Below are positions 17,568 through 25,395 of a stretch of DNA of 32,066 nt, piece by piece. Source of the stretch: Bacteroidales bacterium (lineage in GTDB: Bacteria > Bacteroidota > Bacteroidia > Bacteroidales > F082). Made by a program: the position numbers and the translations under genes. The notes under the pieces are model-generated. The model did not search any database. It was not told the DNA's origin and saw only the letters and a list, made by a program, of their open reading frames with translations. The stretch lies in assembly GCA_017965765.1 (NCBI GenBank), contig JAGCPJ010000028.1, positions 1 through 32,066 of the forward strand, written 5' to 3'. How positions within the stretch are numbered: the first letter of the stretch is position 1; each line of letters begins with the position of its first letter.

Positions 17568-18638
17568 ATGGCACTCAATTGTGGAATCATCGGACTTTCC
17601 AGCACGGGAAAGACAACCATATTCAACTGCATCTCCAACACCAAAGCCGAGATCGGATTTGCCTCGAAATCGAACATCGGCATGTGCGAAGTCGTGGACG
17701 ACCGTCTAAAGAAAATCGACAACATCTCCCACTCCAAGCGCATCGTGCCTGCCACGGTGGAGATCGTCGATCTGCCTGGGCTGAGCAAGGGCGGTCAGGG
17801 AGTGGGCAACAAGCTCTTGGCCGAGGTGCAGACCATGGATGCCTTGATCCATGTGTTGCGTTGTTTCGACGACCCCAACATCCCGCACAGCGAAGGCAGC
17901 GTGGATCCCGTGCGCGACATGGAGCTCGTTGACTTGGAGTTGCAGGTGCGCGATTTGGACCTGGTCACCCGCAAGCTGGAACGTGTGCAGAAACTCTTGA
18001 AGAACGGCGAGAAGGACAACAAGAAGGCTTTCGACGTGCTCAGTGTTTACAAGGAAGTGCTCGAGAACATGGGCAATGCCCGCGATGCCAAAGTCGATCC
18101 CGACGACCGGAAATACATCCAGGACCTCCAACTGCTCACCGCCAAGCCCATCATCTACGTCTGCAATGTGGATGACGCCTCCGCAACCACAGGCAACAAA
18201 TACTCCGAGGCCGTGAAAGCCGCCTTGAAGGAAGGACAGGACATGCTCATCATCGCCGGAAAGCTCGAGGCCGAGATCGCCGAACTCGATGCTGACGACC
18301 GCCAGCTCTTCATGGAAGACGCAGGACTGACCGAGCCCGGTGTCAACAAACTGGTGCGCACCGCCTACCACACCTTGAACCTCCATTCGTTCTTCACCAC
18401 CGGTCCCGACGAGACCCGTGCCTGGACCATCCATGTGGGCGACACTGCTCCCATTGCTGCTGGCGCGATCCACAGCGACTTGCAACGGGGATTCATCCGC
18501 GCCGAGGTGATGAGCACCGAGGACTTCCTGCAATATGGATCGGAAGCTGCCGTGAAAGAAGCGGGGAAGTTCCGCGTCGAAGGGAAAACATACGTTGTTC
18601 AGGACGGCGACATTCTTAACATAAGATTTAATGTTTGA
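17568..18638 (+). CDS. ychF: YchF/OLA1-family P-loop NTPase, divergent G1 and switch I
   Basis: The 356-residue protein matches YchF from end to end: MALNCGIIGL, VDLPGLSKGGQGVGNKLL (switch II; E. coli has DIAGLVKGASKGEGLGN), HVLRCFDDPNI, and a C-terminal TGS-like domain with TTGPDETRAWTI, QRGFIRAEV, KEAGKFRVEGKTY and QDGDILNIRFNV. The G1 loop reads GLSSTGKTT in place of GLPNVGKST. The switch I signature FPFCTIEPN is absent (here GFASKSNIG), and the base-specificity motif is NVDD in place of NVNE. YchF proteins bind ATP and associate with ribosomes. This could be a paralogue alongside a canonical ychF elsewhere. I chose the ATG at 17568, just after a TAnnTTTG box. Confidence 0.85.
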   Translation: MALNCGIIGLSSTGKTTIFNCISNTKAEIGFASKSNIGMCEVVDDRLKKIDNISHSKRIVPATVEIVDLPGLSKGGQGVGNKLLAEVQTMDALIHVLRCFDDPNIPHSEGSVDPVRDMELVDLELQVRDLDLVTRKLERVQKLLKNGEKDNKKAFDVLSVYKEVLENMGNARDAKVDPDDRKYIQDLQLLTAKPIIYVCNVDDASATTGNKYSEAVKAALKEGQDMLIIAGKLEAEIAELDADDRQLFMEDAGLTEPGVNKLVRTAYHTLNLHSFFTTGPDETRAWTIHVGDTAPIAAGAIHSDLQRGFIRAEVMSTEDFLQYGSEAAVKEAGKFRVEGKTYVVQDGDILNIRFNV

Positions 18639-18649
18639 TTTTTAATTAA

Positions 18650-18680
18650 ATAAACCACAGATTTCACGGATTTAACGGAT
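18650..18680 (+). repeat. Left 31-bp inverted repeat of the GxxExxY cassette
   Basis: The sequence starting ATAAACCACAGATTTCACGG matches the reverse complement of 19272-19302 at 28 of 31 positions, and starts 12 bases after the ychF stop codon. Confidence 0.85.
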
Positions 18681-18839
18681 CTATTGTGACTGGATTTTTA
18701 AGGGACGCAAGCGTCCTATTTCACGGATGGAGGTAGAAATAATGGAAACCACAGATTTCACGGATTTAACGGATCTATTGTGACTGGATTTTTTAGGGAC
18801 GCAAGCGTCCTATTTCACGGATGGAGGTAGAAATAATGG
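18652..18839 (+). repeat. 94-bp tandem duplication upstream of the GxxExxY gene
   Basis: Copy 1 (18652-18745) and copy 2 (18746-18839) differ at one base. Each contains AACCACAGATTTCACGGATT, a small hairpin AGGGACGCAAGCGTCCT (18701-18717, 18795-18811), a GGAGG site and an ATG. Only copy 2 opens the GxxExxY frame; copy 1 opens a short frame that stops at 18781-18783. Confidence 0.92.
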
Positions 18840-19249
18840 AAAAAGAGGGATTGATATACAGCAACGAAACTTATCAGATCATTGGAGCGGCCATGGAGGT
18901 TCACAAGACCTTGGGATTCGGCTTTTTGGAAGCTGTTTATCAAGAAGCGATGGAAATCGAGTTAGCTAGAAGAAACATCCCCTTTATCTCACAAAAAAGA
19001 ATTCAAATACAATACAAGGAGGTCACACTTAACCAATATTATATAACAGATCTTTTCTGTTTTGACAAAATCGTTGTAGAGTTAAAAGCGGTTTCCACCA
19101 TTCTTCCCGAACACGAAGCTCAATTATTAAACTATTTAAAAGCGACAAAAACAAAATTGGGTTTATTGTTTAATTTTGGCGAAGAGAGCTTAACTTTCAA
19201 ACGATTTGTGAACACCCCCACCCCCATTCGTGCCAATCCGCAGCTTTAG
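18836..19249 (+). CDS. GxxExxY protein (PD-(D/E)XK-like)
   Basis: The 137-residue protein belongs to the GxxExxY family, grouped with the PD-(D/E)XK nuclease superfamily but of unproved function. Seen are IIGAAMEVHKTLG (16-27), the signature GFLEAVYQEA (29-38), a D72...E82-L-K84 pair (ITDLFCF...VVELKAV) resembling the nuclease core, and HEAQLLNYLKATKTKLGLLFNFG (93-115). I chose the ATG at 18836 because GGAGG lies eight bases before it; an in-frame ATG at 18821 overlaps that site. The last residues, after FKRFVN, run into flanking repeat-type sequence. The gene sits inside an inverted-repeat cassette between ychF and idi. Confidence 0.86.
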   Translation: MEKEGLIYSNETYQIIGAAMEVHKTLGFGFLEAVYQEAMEIELARRNIPFISQKRIQIQYKEVTLNQYYITDLFCFDKIVVELKAVSTILPEHEAQLLNYLKATKTKLGLLFNFGEESLTFKRFVNTPTPIRANPQL

Positions 19250-19271
19250 CTGCCTAATCCTCAATCTAAGA

Positions 19272-19302
19272 ATCCGTAAAATCAGTGAAATCCGTGGTTT
19301 AT
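19272..19302 (-). repeat. Right 31-bp inverted repeat of the GxxExxY cassette
   Basis: The sequence ending GAAATCCGTGGTTTAT is the inverse of 18650-18680 with three mismatches. It lies 22 bases after the GxxExxY stop and 23 bases before idi. Confidence 0.85.
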
Positions 19303-19325
19303 AAAACAAAAACCGTAATAAAAAC

Positions 19326-19835
19326 ATGGAACATGTAGTTCTCGTCAACGAGCAAGACCAGCAGATCGGTATCATGGAGAAAATGGCCGCGCATATCGTG
19401 CCCCGTCTCCATCGTGCCTTCTCCATATTCATCTTCAACTCCAAAGGCGAATTGCTGTTACAACAACGTGCCTTTAGCAAATACCACTCCCCCGGCCTTT
19501 GGACCAATACTTGCTGCAGCCATCCCTGCGACGGCGAGACCTTGGAGCATGCAACGTCGCGACGGCTGAGGGAAGAGATGGGCATGCAATGTGACATGCA
19601 CGAGGTCTTCACCTTTATTTATAAAGCCCCCGTCGGACTCGGCCTCATCGAGCACGAATTCGACCATGTGTGGTTCGGCAAGACTGACGAAGAACCTCGC
19701 ATCAACACCGAGGAAGTTGCCTCATGGAAGTACATGGCGTTTGCCGACATCGAAACCGACATCAAAGCCCATCCCGAGCTATACACTGAATGGTTCAAGA
19801 TCTCTTTTGACGAGATCCTCCGCCACTGCCAATAA
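19326..19835 (+). CDS. idi: Isopentenyl-diphosphate delta-isomerase (type 1)
   Basis: The 169-residue Nudix-fold enzyme interconverts isopentenyl and dimethylallyl diphosphate for isoprenoid synthesis. TNTCCSHP (60-67) aligns with E. coli TNSVCGHP, so Cys64 is the likely catalytic cysteine and His66 a metal ligand. EHEFDHVW (109-116) supplies the acidic residues. The Nudix-like helix GETLEHATSRRLREEMGM is present. Length is typical of bacterial type 1 enzymes. No TAnnTTTG box is seen between it and the cassette, so its promoter may be upstream of, or replaced by, the inserted element. Confidence 0.94.
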   Translation: MEHVVLVNEQDQQIGIMEKMAAHIVPRLHRAFSIFIFNSKGELLLQQRAFSKYHSPGLWTNTCCSHPCDGETLEHATSRRLREEMGMQCDMHEVFTFIYKAPVGLGLIEHEFDHVWFGKTDEEPRINTEEVASWKYMAFADIETDIKAHPELYTEWFKISFDEILRHCQ

Positions 19836-19872
19836 TCATTTCTCGGTAACGCCATTTTGTTAATAAATAATA

Positions 19873-19927
19873 ATAGTAAATATATTTACTATCAATGTGC
19901 TTACTATATATATTTTTACTATTTTTG
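19873..19927 (+). promoter_or_regulatory. Porin promoter with palindrome and 15-bp-spaced repeats
   Basis: TATTTTTG (19920-19927) fits the -7 consensus. Upstream are a perfect 20-bp palindrome (19873-19892, ATAGTAAATA/TATTTACTAT) and three copies of TTACTAT at 19886, 19901 and 19916, spaced exactly 15 bp. The last copy overlaps the -7 box. The arrangement suggests operator sites, but the DNA is very AT-rich. Confidence 0.55.
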
Positions 19928-19976
19928 CCGCATCTTCAATAGAAAACGAGAGAAAACACATTAATTATTATCTATT

Positions 19977-21050
19977 ATGAAACGTAACTTACTTTTAATC
20001 ATTGGGATTATTGCAATCTTATTCCCCATGAGCCTTACCGCACAAGAAGGCCCGAAAGTTTCAGGATTTGTCCAAGGCATTGCTCAAATGAACATCAAAG
20101 AAGGCACTAGCGACACGAAAACCATCATCGACAACACTTTCCGTGCCCGTCGTGTCCGTATGTCACTCGACGGCAGTCTCGCCAAGGGTCTGACTTACAA
20201 GATCCAGGGTGACTTCGTCCGGAAGCCCATGCTGGTGGACGTCTATCTCAAGTACAAAGTCAACGATGCTTTTGCCATCCAGGCCGGTCAGTTCAAGACC
20301 CCCTTCACCATGGAAAGCCCCATCAACCCTGTCAACCTCGAGATCTTCGACTATGGCGAGAGTGTCCAGAAGCTCAGCGGCTATAGCGATGTCTGCGGCG
20401 TGGGTTCCATCGGTCGTGACTTGGGTATCATGATCACGGGCAGCTTCCTCAAGCCTGAAGGACTTGATTTCAACCTGTTCACCTACAACCTCGGTGTTTT
20501 CAACGGCAATGGCGCCAATGAGTTGGACAACAACAACCGCAAGGACCTTGTCGGTCGCCTCGAAGTCCATCCCTGGCTTCAGCACCTCACTTTGAGCGGT
20601 TCCTTCTACTACGGTTTCTATGACAATGAAAGCATTCACAATGGCGTCCGCAACCGTTGGGCTGCCGGTGCTCAATACAGTGATGGCGACATCATGGTTC
20701 GTGCCGAATACCTCAGTGGTGCCACGGGCTACATGAGTTCTACGTTAGACTCCATTGGCAACGTCATCAGCACCGAACAACTCAAGAGGATGAGTCAGGG
20801 TTTCTATGCCGTGGCCGGTTACAACTTCCGTTTGGGCAAGGACAAGAGCCAGAAACTGATGCCCGTCCTCCGTTACGAGCACTTCGCTGCCGATGCAGCC
20901 TTGAACAATGGTGGCACCAACTACTACACCGTAGGCATCAACTACTGGCCGCTGAAGTCCGTCAACTTCAAGCTCGACTATTCATTGATTCAGCCTGAAG
21001 CAGGCAACAACACACACCGCATTGTTGCAATACTGAGTTACAAATTCTGA
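19977..21050 (+). CDS. Porin, phosphate-selective porin O/P family
   Basis: The 357-residue outer-membrane protein has a signal peptide (about 1-22, ending SLTAQ) and OprO/OprP-family features: VSGFVQGIAQ, FRARRVRMSLDGSL, YKIQGDF, DVYLKYKV, AIQAGQFKTPFTMESP, and a final aromatic residue in LSYKF. The alternating beta-strand pattern fits a barrel of about 16 strands. Substrate cannot be read from sequence; family members pass anions such as phosphate. It is followed after 91 bases, occupied by a repeat element, by a YeiH-type transporter, suggesting an anion link. Its promoter region carries candidate operator sites. Confidence 0.9.
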   Translation: MKRNLLLIIGIIAILFPMSLTAQEGPKVSGFVQGIAQMNIKEGTSDTKTIIDNTFRARRVRMSLDGSLAKGLTYKIQGDFVRKPMLVDVYLKYKVNDAFAIQAGQFKTPFTMESPINPVNLEIFDYGESVQKLSGYSDVCGVGSIGRDLGIMITGSFLKPEGLDFNLFTYNLGVFNGNGANELDNNNRKDLVGRLEVHPWLQHLTLSGSFYYGFYDNESIHNGVRNRWAAGAQYSDGDIMVRAEYLSGATGYMSSTLDSIGNVISTEQLKRMSQGFYAVAGYNFRLGKDKSQKLMPVLRYEHFAADAALNNGGTNYYTVGINYWPLKSVNFKLDYSLIQPEAGNNTHRIVAILSYKF

Positions 21051-21126
<76 letters not shown>

Positions 21127-21141
21127 AAAATCACCTTTGTT

Positions 21142-22473
21142 ATGAAAAACATCTCAAATCTTTGGAAAAAAGAGGATTGGTTGGCTGTATGGATCGGCTT
21201 CATCGTCATCGCCATCGGCTGTGTGGCTGTCCTCACCAACTGGTTCGATTTCTCCGCTGCCAAGTTCGGCACCTGGCACTGGTGGGAAAACGTGGAAGCT
21301 AAGAAGTCGTTGGGTGCCCAATTCAACGGCGAGTTTTGGATCAAGTTGCTGCGCACCTTCCTGGTGCTTGGCATCCTCTTTGGCATCGGCATCAAGTTGC
21401 AGGGCGAGAAGGTCGGAAAATTCATCCCGGCTTTCATTGTGCTGTTCATCATCTGCATCATCGTTAGGATGATCAGTGCCGAATACACCCTTAAGATGTA
21501 CCTCGAATGGGCTTTCTGGGCTTTGCTCATCGGTTTGCTCATTTCCAATACCGTAGGAACGCCACAATGGCTAAAACCCGCCATCCGCACGGAGTTCTAC
21601 ATCAAGACCGGTTTGGTCATCATGGGTTTCTCGGTGCTGTTCAGCAACATCGCCAAGTTCGGTCTCTACGGTCTCGGCATCGCTTGGATCGTGACCCCCA
21701 TCGTCATCATCTTCATGTGGTGGCTGGGCACCAAGGTGCTGAAGATTGACAACAAGCCGTTGGTCATCACCTTGGCTTCGGCCACTTCGGTGTGCGGTAC
21801 CAGTGCCGCCATCGCCACGGGTGCTGCTGCCAAGGCAAAGAAGGAAGACCTTTCGTTGGCCATCTCCATCTCCATCATCTTCACCATCCTCATGATGGTG
21901 TTCGAGCCCATGATCATCCGTTGGGCTGGCATGAACCAGATGATGGGCGGCGCCCTCATCGGCGGTACCGTTGACTCGACAGGTGCTGTGGTGTTGGCTG
22001 GCGAAGCCCTCGGCGAGGAAGCTGCTCAGGTCGCTTCTTTGGTGAAGATGATCCAGAACATCCTCATTGGCTTCATTGCCTTCTTCGTGGCCATCTTCTT
22101 CGCCACCAAGGTCGATAAGACCGACGACTCCAAGGTCGGTGCCGGCGAGATCTGGAACCGCTTCCCGAAGTTCATCATCGGTTTCTTCGTTGCTTCGTTG
22201 GTCGCTTCCTTCATCATCAAGCCCATGGGCGGCGATGTGAAGGCCATCAACGGCGTGCTCGACCAATACAAGAACTGGGCCTTCGTGCTGGCCTTCACCA
22301 GCATCGGCCTCGACACCAACTTCAAGAGCCTCTTCAAGCAGATGCAAGGCGGCAAGGTGCTTTGGCTGTACATCCTGGGACAGCTCTTCAACATCGCCCT
22401 CACGCTGTTTGCCGTGTGGCTGCTGCTCTCTGGTGTCCTCTTCAAAGTACCGACCCTGGATATGTTCCAATAA
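21142..22473 (+). CDS. YeiH-family putative sulfate exporter
   Basis: The 443-residue inner-membrane protein has about ten or more hydrophobic segments and the family motif SVCGTSAAIATGAAAKAKKEDLSLAISI, close to the YeiH (UPF0324) consensus. GGTVDSTGAVV and TSIGLDTNFKSL are also typical. A hydrophilic N-terminal loop (about residues 40-65) and a loop with KTDDSKVGAGEIWNRFPKF make it longer than E. coli YeiH (about 349 residues). The family is annotated as sulfate exporters, but the transport evidence is thin. The downstream small gene overlaps its stop by one base. Confidence 0.88.
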   Translation: MKNISNLWKKEDWLAVWIGFIVIAIGCVAVLTNWFDFSAAKFGTWHWWENVEAKKSLGAQFNGEFWIKLLRTFLVLGILFGIGIKLQGEKVGKFIPAFIVLFIICIIVRMISAEYTLKMYLEWAFWALLIGLLISNTVGTPQWLKPAIRTEFYIKTGLVIMGFSVLFSNIAKFGLYGLGIAWIVTPIVIIFMWWLGTKVLKIDNKPLVITLASATSVCGTSAAIATGAAAKAKKEDLSLAISISIIFTILMMVFEPMIIRWAGMNQMMGGALIGGTVDSTGAVVLAGEALGEEAAQVASLVKMIQNILIGFIAFFVAIFFATKVDKTDDSKVGAGEIWNRFPKFIIGFFVASLVASFIIKPMGGDVKAINGVLDQYKNWAFVLAFTSIGLDTNFKSLFKQMQGGKVLWLYILGQLFNIALTLFAVWLLLSGVLFKVPTLDMFQ

Positions 22474-22778
22474 TGGACAAAAACCACATCATCTTCAAAG
22501 TGATTACCATCATCGTGGTGGTAATCACTTTGTTTTTGGCCGGCTGGATCATGGCCAACCGGCTAGGCCTCGTTGAAGGCTACGATTTCGGTGCCGGCGC
22601 CTATTTCTATGCCGACATCCCCACCGAACAATACTCCGAAATCGTCAACGAAGACGCTTACCAGACCCCCGTCCCGAAATGGATTTTCTACGTCCTTTTC
22701 TTCGCCTGGGGCTGGCTGATGTGGCGACTGTGGGTGAGAGTGGAAAAAGTAAAACGGAAAACGGAAAACGGAAAGTGA
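22473..22778 (+). CDS. Small membrane protein coupled to the YeiH-type transporter
   Basis: I do not recognise this 101-residue protein. It has membrane segments at about residues 9-28 (KVITIIVVVITLFLAGWIMA) and 70-88 (WIFYVLFFAWGWLMWRLWV), with a polar segment between them. Its ATG overlaps the transporter stop in TAATG, so translation is probably coupled and a subunit role is possible. The last residues (KRKTENGK) are encoded by a 7-bp tandem array read in all three phases, so the true ancestral C-terminus is probably earlier. Confidence 0.8.
   Translation: MDKNHIIFKVITIIVVVITLFLAGWIMANRLGLVEGYDFGAGAYFYADIPTEQYSEIVNEDAYQTPVPKWIFYVLFFAWGWLMWRLWVRVEKVKRKTENGK
22754..22774. repeat. Heptad array at the 3' end of the small membrane gene
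   Basis: Three perfect ACGGAAA units lie inside the final codons and end one base before the TGA stop codon. Confidence 0.85.
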
Positions 22779-22798
22779 ATTAATAGTTTTCCACTTTC
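22771..22798. terminator. Weak hairpin between convergent genes
   Basis: GAAAGTG (22771-22777) can pair with CACTTTC (22792-22798) between the small membrane gene and trmH. There is no strong T-tract, so a terminator role is tentative. Confidence 0.3.
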
Positions 22799-23498
22799 AA
22801 CTTTCCACTCCATCAAACTCCGGATGGAGTTCCTTGAATTTCCTTTCGTATTGCCGAATTCTGTTCAGGGTGCGTCGCGACCATTCGAGGCGCACTTCGT
22901 CTTTTTCCTCTTCGGAAAGATGCCAATTCACATCGTCCATCTCGTGAAGGCGGCGGGTCAAGGTATAGACCAGCAAGGCCGCTGAGACGCTGATGTTATA
23001 GCTCTCCGTGAAGCCGTACATCGGGATGCGCAGGAATCGGTCGGCGTGTTCCATCACATAATCCGTGATGCCCGTCTTCTCTGTACCGAACACCAAGGCC
23101 ACGGGTTTGTCCAAGGGCAAAGTCTCCGGCGTGAAGTCATCCCGATGCGGACAGGTGGCCACGATCTGATAGCCTTTGGCCTTAAGCTGTTCCAGAACCG
23201 TGGGAGTGTTGAAATCAAGCTCATTATAGCGGTGGATGTCCAACCATTTCGTGCTGCCCATCACCACATCAGGATTGATGTCGAAGGTGTAGTTGTTCTC
23301 GACGATATGGATATCCTGCACGCCGGTGAGGTCGCAGCTTCGCAACACGGCACTGGCATTGTGCGGCTGGAAGATGTCCTCCAACACCACGGTGAGATGG
23401 CGGGTGCGATAAGCCAGCACTTCCTCGAAACGCTGCTTGCGTTCATCGGAGATAAACTGGTACAAAAAATCAAGTAAAGCCTTGTCTCTGGGGGTCAT
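22797..23498 (-). CDS. trmH: tRNA (guanosine-2'-O)-methyltransferase (SpoU/TrmH family)
   Basis: The 233-residue SPOUT methyltransferase has the three family motifs: HNASAVLRSCD (motif 1), LVFGTEKTGIT (motif 2) and ESYNISVSAALLVYTLTRRL (motif 3, the knotted AdoMet site). The short N-terminal region (DKALLDFLYQFISDERKQRFEEVL) and the Arg-rich C-terminal extension match TrmH, which methylates G18 of tRNA, rather than rRNA methyltransferases. I start at 23498 because the family begins about there and a TAnnTTTG box lies 18 bases upstream; longer in-frame readings cross that promoter. Confidence 0.9.
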   Translation of the reverse strand: MTPRDKALLDFLYQFISDERKQRFEEVLAYRTRHLTVVLEDIFQPHNASAVLRSCDLTGVQDIHIVENNYTFDINPDVVMGSTKWLDIHRYNELDFNTPTVLEQLKAKGYQIVATCPHRDDFTPETLPLDKPVALVFGTEKTGITDYVMEHADRFLRIPMYGFTESYNISVSAALLVYTLTRRLHEMDDVNWHLSEEEKDEVRLEWSRRTLNRIRQYERKFKELHPEFDGVES

Positions 23499-23516
23499 TT
23501 CGCTGGTTTTGTCCTG

Positions 23517-23524
23517 CAAAAATA
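23517..23524 (-). promoter_or_regulatory. -7 box of trmH
   Basis: TATTTTTG on the minus strand lies 18 bases before the trmH start. It is back to back with the promoter of the TPR gene. Confidence 0.5.
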
Positions 23525-23564
23525 AAAAAAACATGTTTTTTGTTGATACAAACATAGAATTTCC

Positions 23565-23572
23565 TATTTTTG
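23565..23572 (+). promoter_or_regulatory. -7 box of the TPR gene
   Basis: TATTTTTG lies about 38 bases before the ATG at 23611, with GTTG 19 bases upstream of the box as a partial -33 element. Confidence 0.55.
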
Positions 23573-23610
23573 CAGTCCGAAAAATTTGATTAAAATAATA
23601 TTGAAAAGAT

Positions 23611-24309
23611 ATGGCTAACAAGAAAAAAGAACTAGAAGCTAAAGGCGAAGAAAGACTGGAAAACGTTGAATCAGCATTGGGCAAGACCGAACAATGGATT
23701 GAGGAGCATCAGAAACTCATCTACGGCATCATCGCCGCCGTCATTGTCATCGCCGGTATCATTTGGGGTCTCAAGGCTCTGAACGACAGGAAGAACAATG
23801 CCGCAAGCAAGGAAATCTTCACCGCTCAGAAGTATTTTGAAAAGGAATCATACGAAGCCGCCCTCAACGGTGATGGCAACTATATGGGTTTCACTGAGGT
23901 TTACGACCAGTACAGCCGCACCAAGGTCGGTAAGCTTGCCGCCTATTACGCTGGCATCAGCTACATGAAACTCGGCAAGTACAACGAGGCCATCGACTAC
24001 CTGAAGAAGTACACCATCAATGACGATGTTTTGGCTCCTTTGGCACTCGGTGCCATTGGCGACTGCTACATGGAGTTGGACGACATCAACAGTGCCGCCG
24101 GCTATTATGACAAGGCCGCCAACAAGGTCAAGAGCGATTTCACGGGTCCCATGTACCTCACCAAGGCTGGTTTGACGTATGAAATCATCGGCGACTACAA
24201 CAATGCGCTGAAATGCTACAAGACGTTGAAAGCCGATTATCCGCAAAGCAACGAAGCCTTTGAGATCAGCAAGAACATCGCCAACATCGAAGAAAAACTG
24301 AAGAAATAA
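23611..24309 (+). CDS. TPR membrane protein (YfgM-like)
   Basis: The 232-residue protein has a charged cytoplasmic N-terminus, one membrane segment (about 37-54, LIYGIIAAVIVIAGIIWGL) and a periplasmic part with tetratricopeptide units (AAYYAGISYMKLGKYNEAIDYL, ALGAIGDCYMELDDINSAAGYY, AGLTYEIIGDYNNALKCY). This plan resembles E. coli YfgM, a SecYEG-associated periplasmic chaperone partner, and similar Bacteroidota proteins. The function here is inferred only. It is a single-gene unit with its own promoter and a strong terminator before fmt. Confidence 0.88.
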   Translation: MANKKKELEAKGEERLENVESALGKTEQWIEEHQKLIYGIIAAVIVIAGIIWGLKALNDRKNNAASKEIFTAQKYFEKESYEAALNGDGNYMGFTEVYDQYSRTKVGKLAAYYAGISYMKLGKYNEAIDYLKKYTINDDVLAPLALGAIGDCYMELDDINSAAGYYDKAANKVKSDFTGPMYLTKAGLTYEIIGDYNNALKCYKTLKADYPQSNEAFEISKNIANIEEKLKK

Positions 24310-24329
24310 GCTTCGTACTTGAACCTAAG

Positions 24330-24362
24330 AAAGCCTGATTCTCACGAACCAGGCTTTTTTTT
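24330..24362 (+). terminator. Rho-independent terminator after the TPR gene
   Basis: AAAGCCTG pairs with CAGGCTTT across a 12-base loop, followed by a run of T, 20 bases after the stop. Confidence 0.88.
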
Positions 24363-24390
24363 ACCAACAAAGTTGTGAATCCCGCATATC

Positions 24391-25347
24391 ATGAAAATCA
24401 TCTACTTCGGCACGCCTGAATTCGCCGCTTCACAGTTGGAGGCCATACTCCAAGCAGGTTACGAGGTAGCCGCTGTCGTGACCATGCCCGACAAGCCGGC
24501 AGGCCGTGGAAAGAAAATCCAATTCTCCGAGGTGAAAAAGACTGCCTTGGAACACCAGCTGCCGCTTCTTCAGCCAGAAAAACTCAAGGATCCCGACTTT
24601 TTGCAGGAGCTGGAATCGTTCCAAGCCGACTTGTTCATCGTGGTCGCCTTCCGGATGTTGCCTGCGGCCGTTTGGAAGATGCCACGGCTGGGCACCTTTA
24701 ACCTCCACGCTTCTCTCCTACCCCAATACCGTGGTGCCGCACCCATCAACCATGCCATCATCAACGGCGAGACCGTCACTGGACTCACCACCTTCTTCCT
24801 CAACGAGGAAATAGACAAAGGAGCGGTCATCTTACAGGAAAGCGTCGCCATCCGTCCCGATGAGACCGCCGGAGAACTGCATGACACGTTGATGCACTTG
24901 GGAAACAGGATGGTGGTGGAAACCATCCGTCGCATTGAGACGAACCAGATCCAGCCCATCACCCAAGAAGCCCTCGCCCAAGGCGCAGTCCTAAAGGAAG
25001 CGCCCAAGATCTTCAAGGACTTCTGTTACATCCCGTGGGAAAAGGACTGCAAGGCTATCTATAACCTCATCCGCGGCCTATCACCCTATCCAGCGGCTCA
25101 TACCACGCTACGTTCCGACACCGGTGAGGTCCTTGAACTCAAAGTCTATGCTTCGGAAATGGAATTGGGCCAGCCCATGGAGCCTTGCGGAACTGTCGTC
25201 ACCGACAACAAGACCTTCTTGAAGATCGCAGCCAAGGACGGTTTCATCCATCTGACCACCGTTCAACAGGCTGGGAAAAAAGCCATGGAAACCGCTGATT
25301 TCCTAAGAGGATTACACTTTTTAGGAGCTTGGAAAGCCGGAAAATGA
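24391..25347 (+). CDS. fmt: Methionyl-tRNA formyltransferase
   Basis: The 318-residue enzyme formylates initiator Met-tRNA using 10-formyl-tetrahydrofolate. The N-terminal domain shows MKIIYFGTPEFA and the catalytic set N104, H106 (FNLHASLLPQYRGAAPI) and D142 (LNEEIDKG; more usually DxGxDTG-like). The C-terminal OB-type tRNA-binding domain starts near YIPWEKDCKAIYNLIRGLSP. The length is normal. No TAnnTTTG box is visible in the 28 bases between the preceding terminator and the ATG, so the promoter is unclear or weak. Confidence 0.95.
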   Translation: MKIIYFGTPEFAASQLEAILQAGYEVAAVVTMPDKPAGRGKKIQFSEVKKTALEHQLPLLQPEKLKDPDFLQELESFQADLFIVVAFRMLPAAVWKMPRLGTFNLHASLLPQYRGAAPINHAIINGETVTGLTTFFLNEEIDKGAVILQESVAIRPDETAGELHDTLMHLGNRMVVETIRRIETNQIQPITQEALAQGAVLKEAPKIFKDFCYIPWEKDCKAIYNLIRGLSPYPAAHTTLRSDTGEVLELKVYASEMELGQPMEPCGTVVTDNKTFLKIAAKDGFIHLTTVQQAGKKAMETADFLRGLHFLGAWKAGK

Positions 25348-25395
25348 AATTATTTATACAGTTATTTTCATTTTTGCCCGTTTTTAGGCCTTTTT

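Noticed and set aside
17706-18533. Open frame of 275 codons opposite ychF
   Set aside because: Antisense shadow; the sense frame matches YchF end to end.
21571-22470. Open frame of 299 codons opposite the YeiH-type gene
   Set aside because: Acidic His/Glu/Asp-rich shadow frame of a GC-rich membrane protein gene; no domain and no start signal.
22362-22472. 37-residue N-terminal extension of the small membrane protein
   Set aside because: It overlaps the transporter gene out of frame; the TAATG overlap start is a better fit.
23499-23684. 62-residue N-terminal extension of trmH
   Set aside because: It crosses the trmH promoter and the promoter and start of the divergent TPR gene, and is not like the family.
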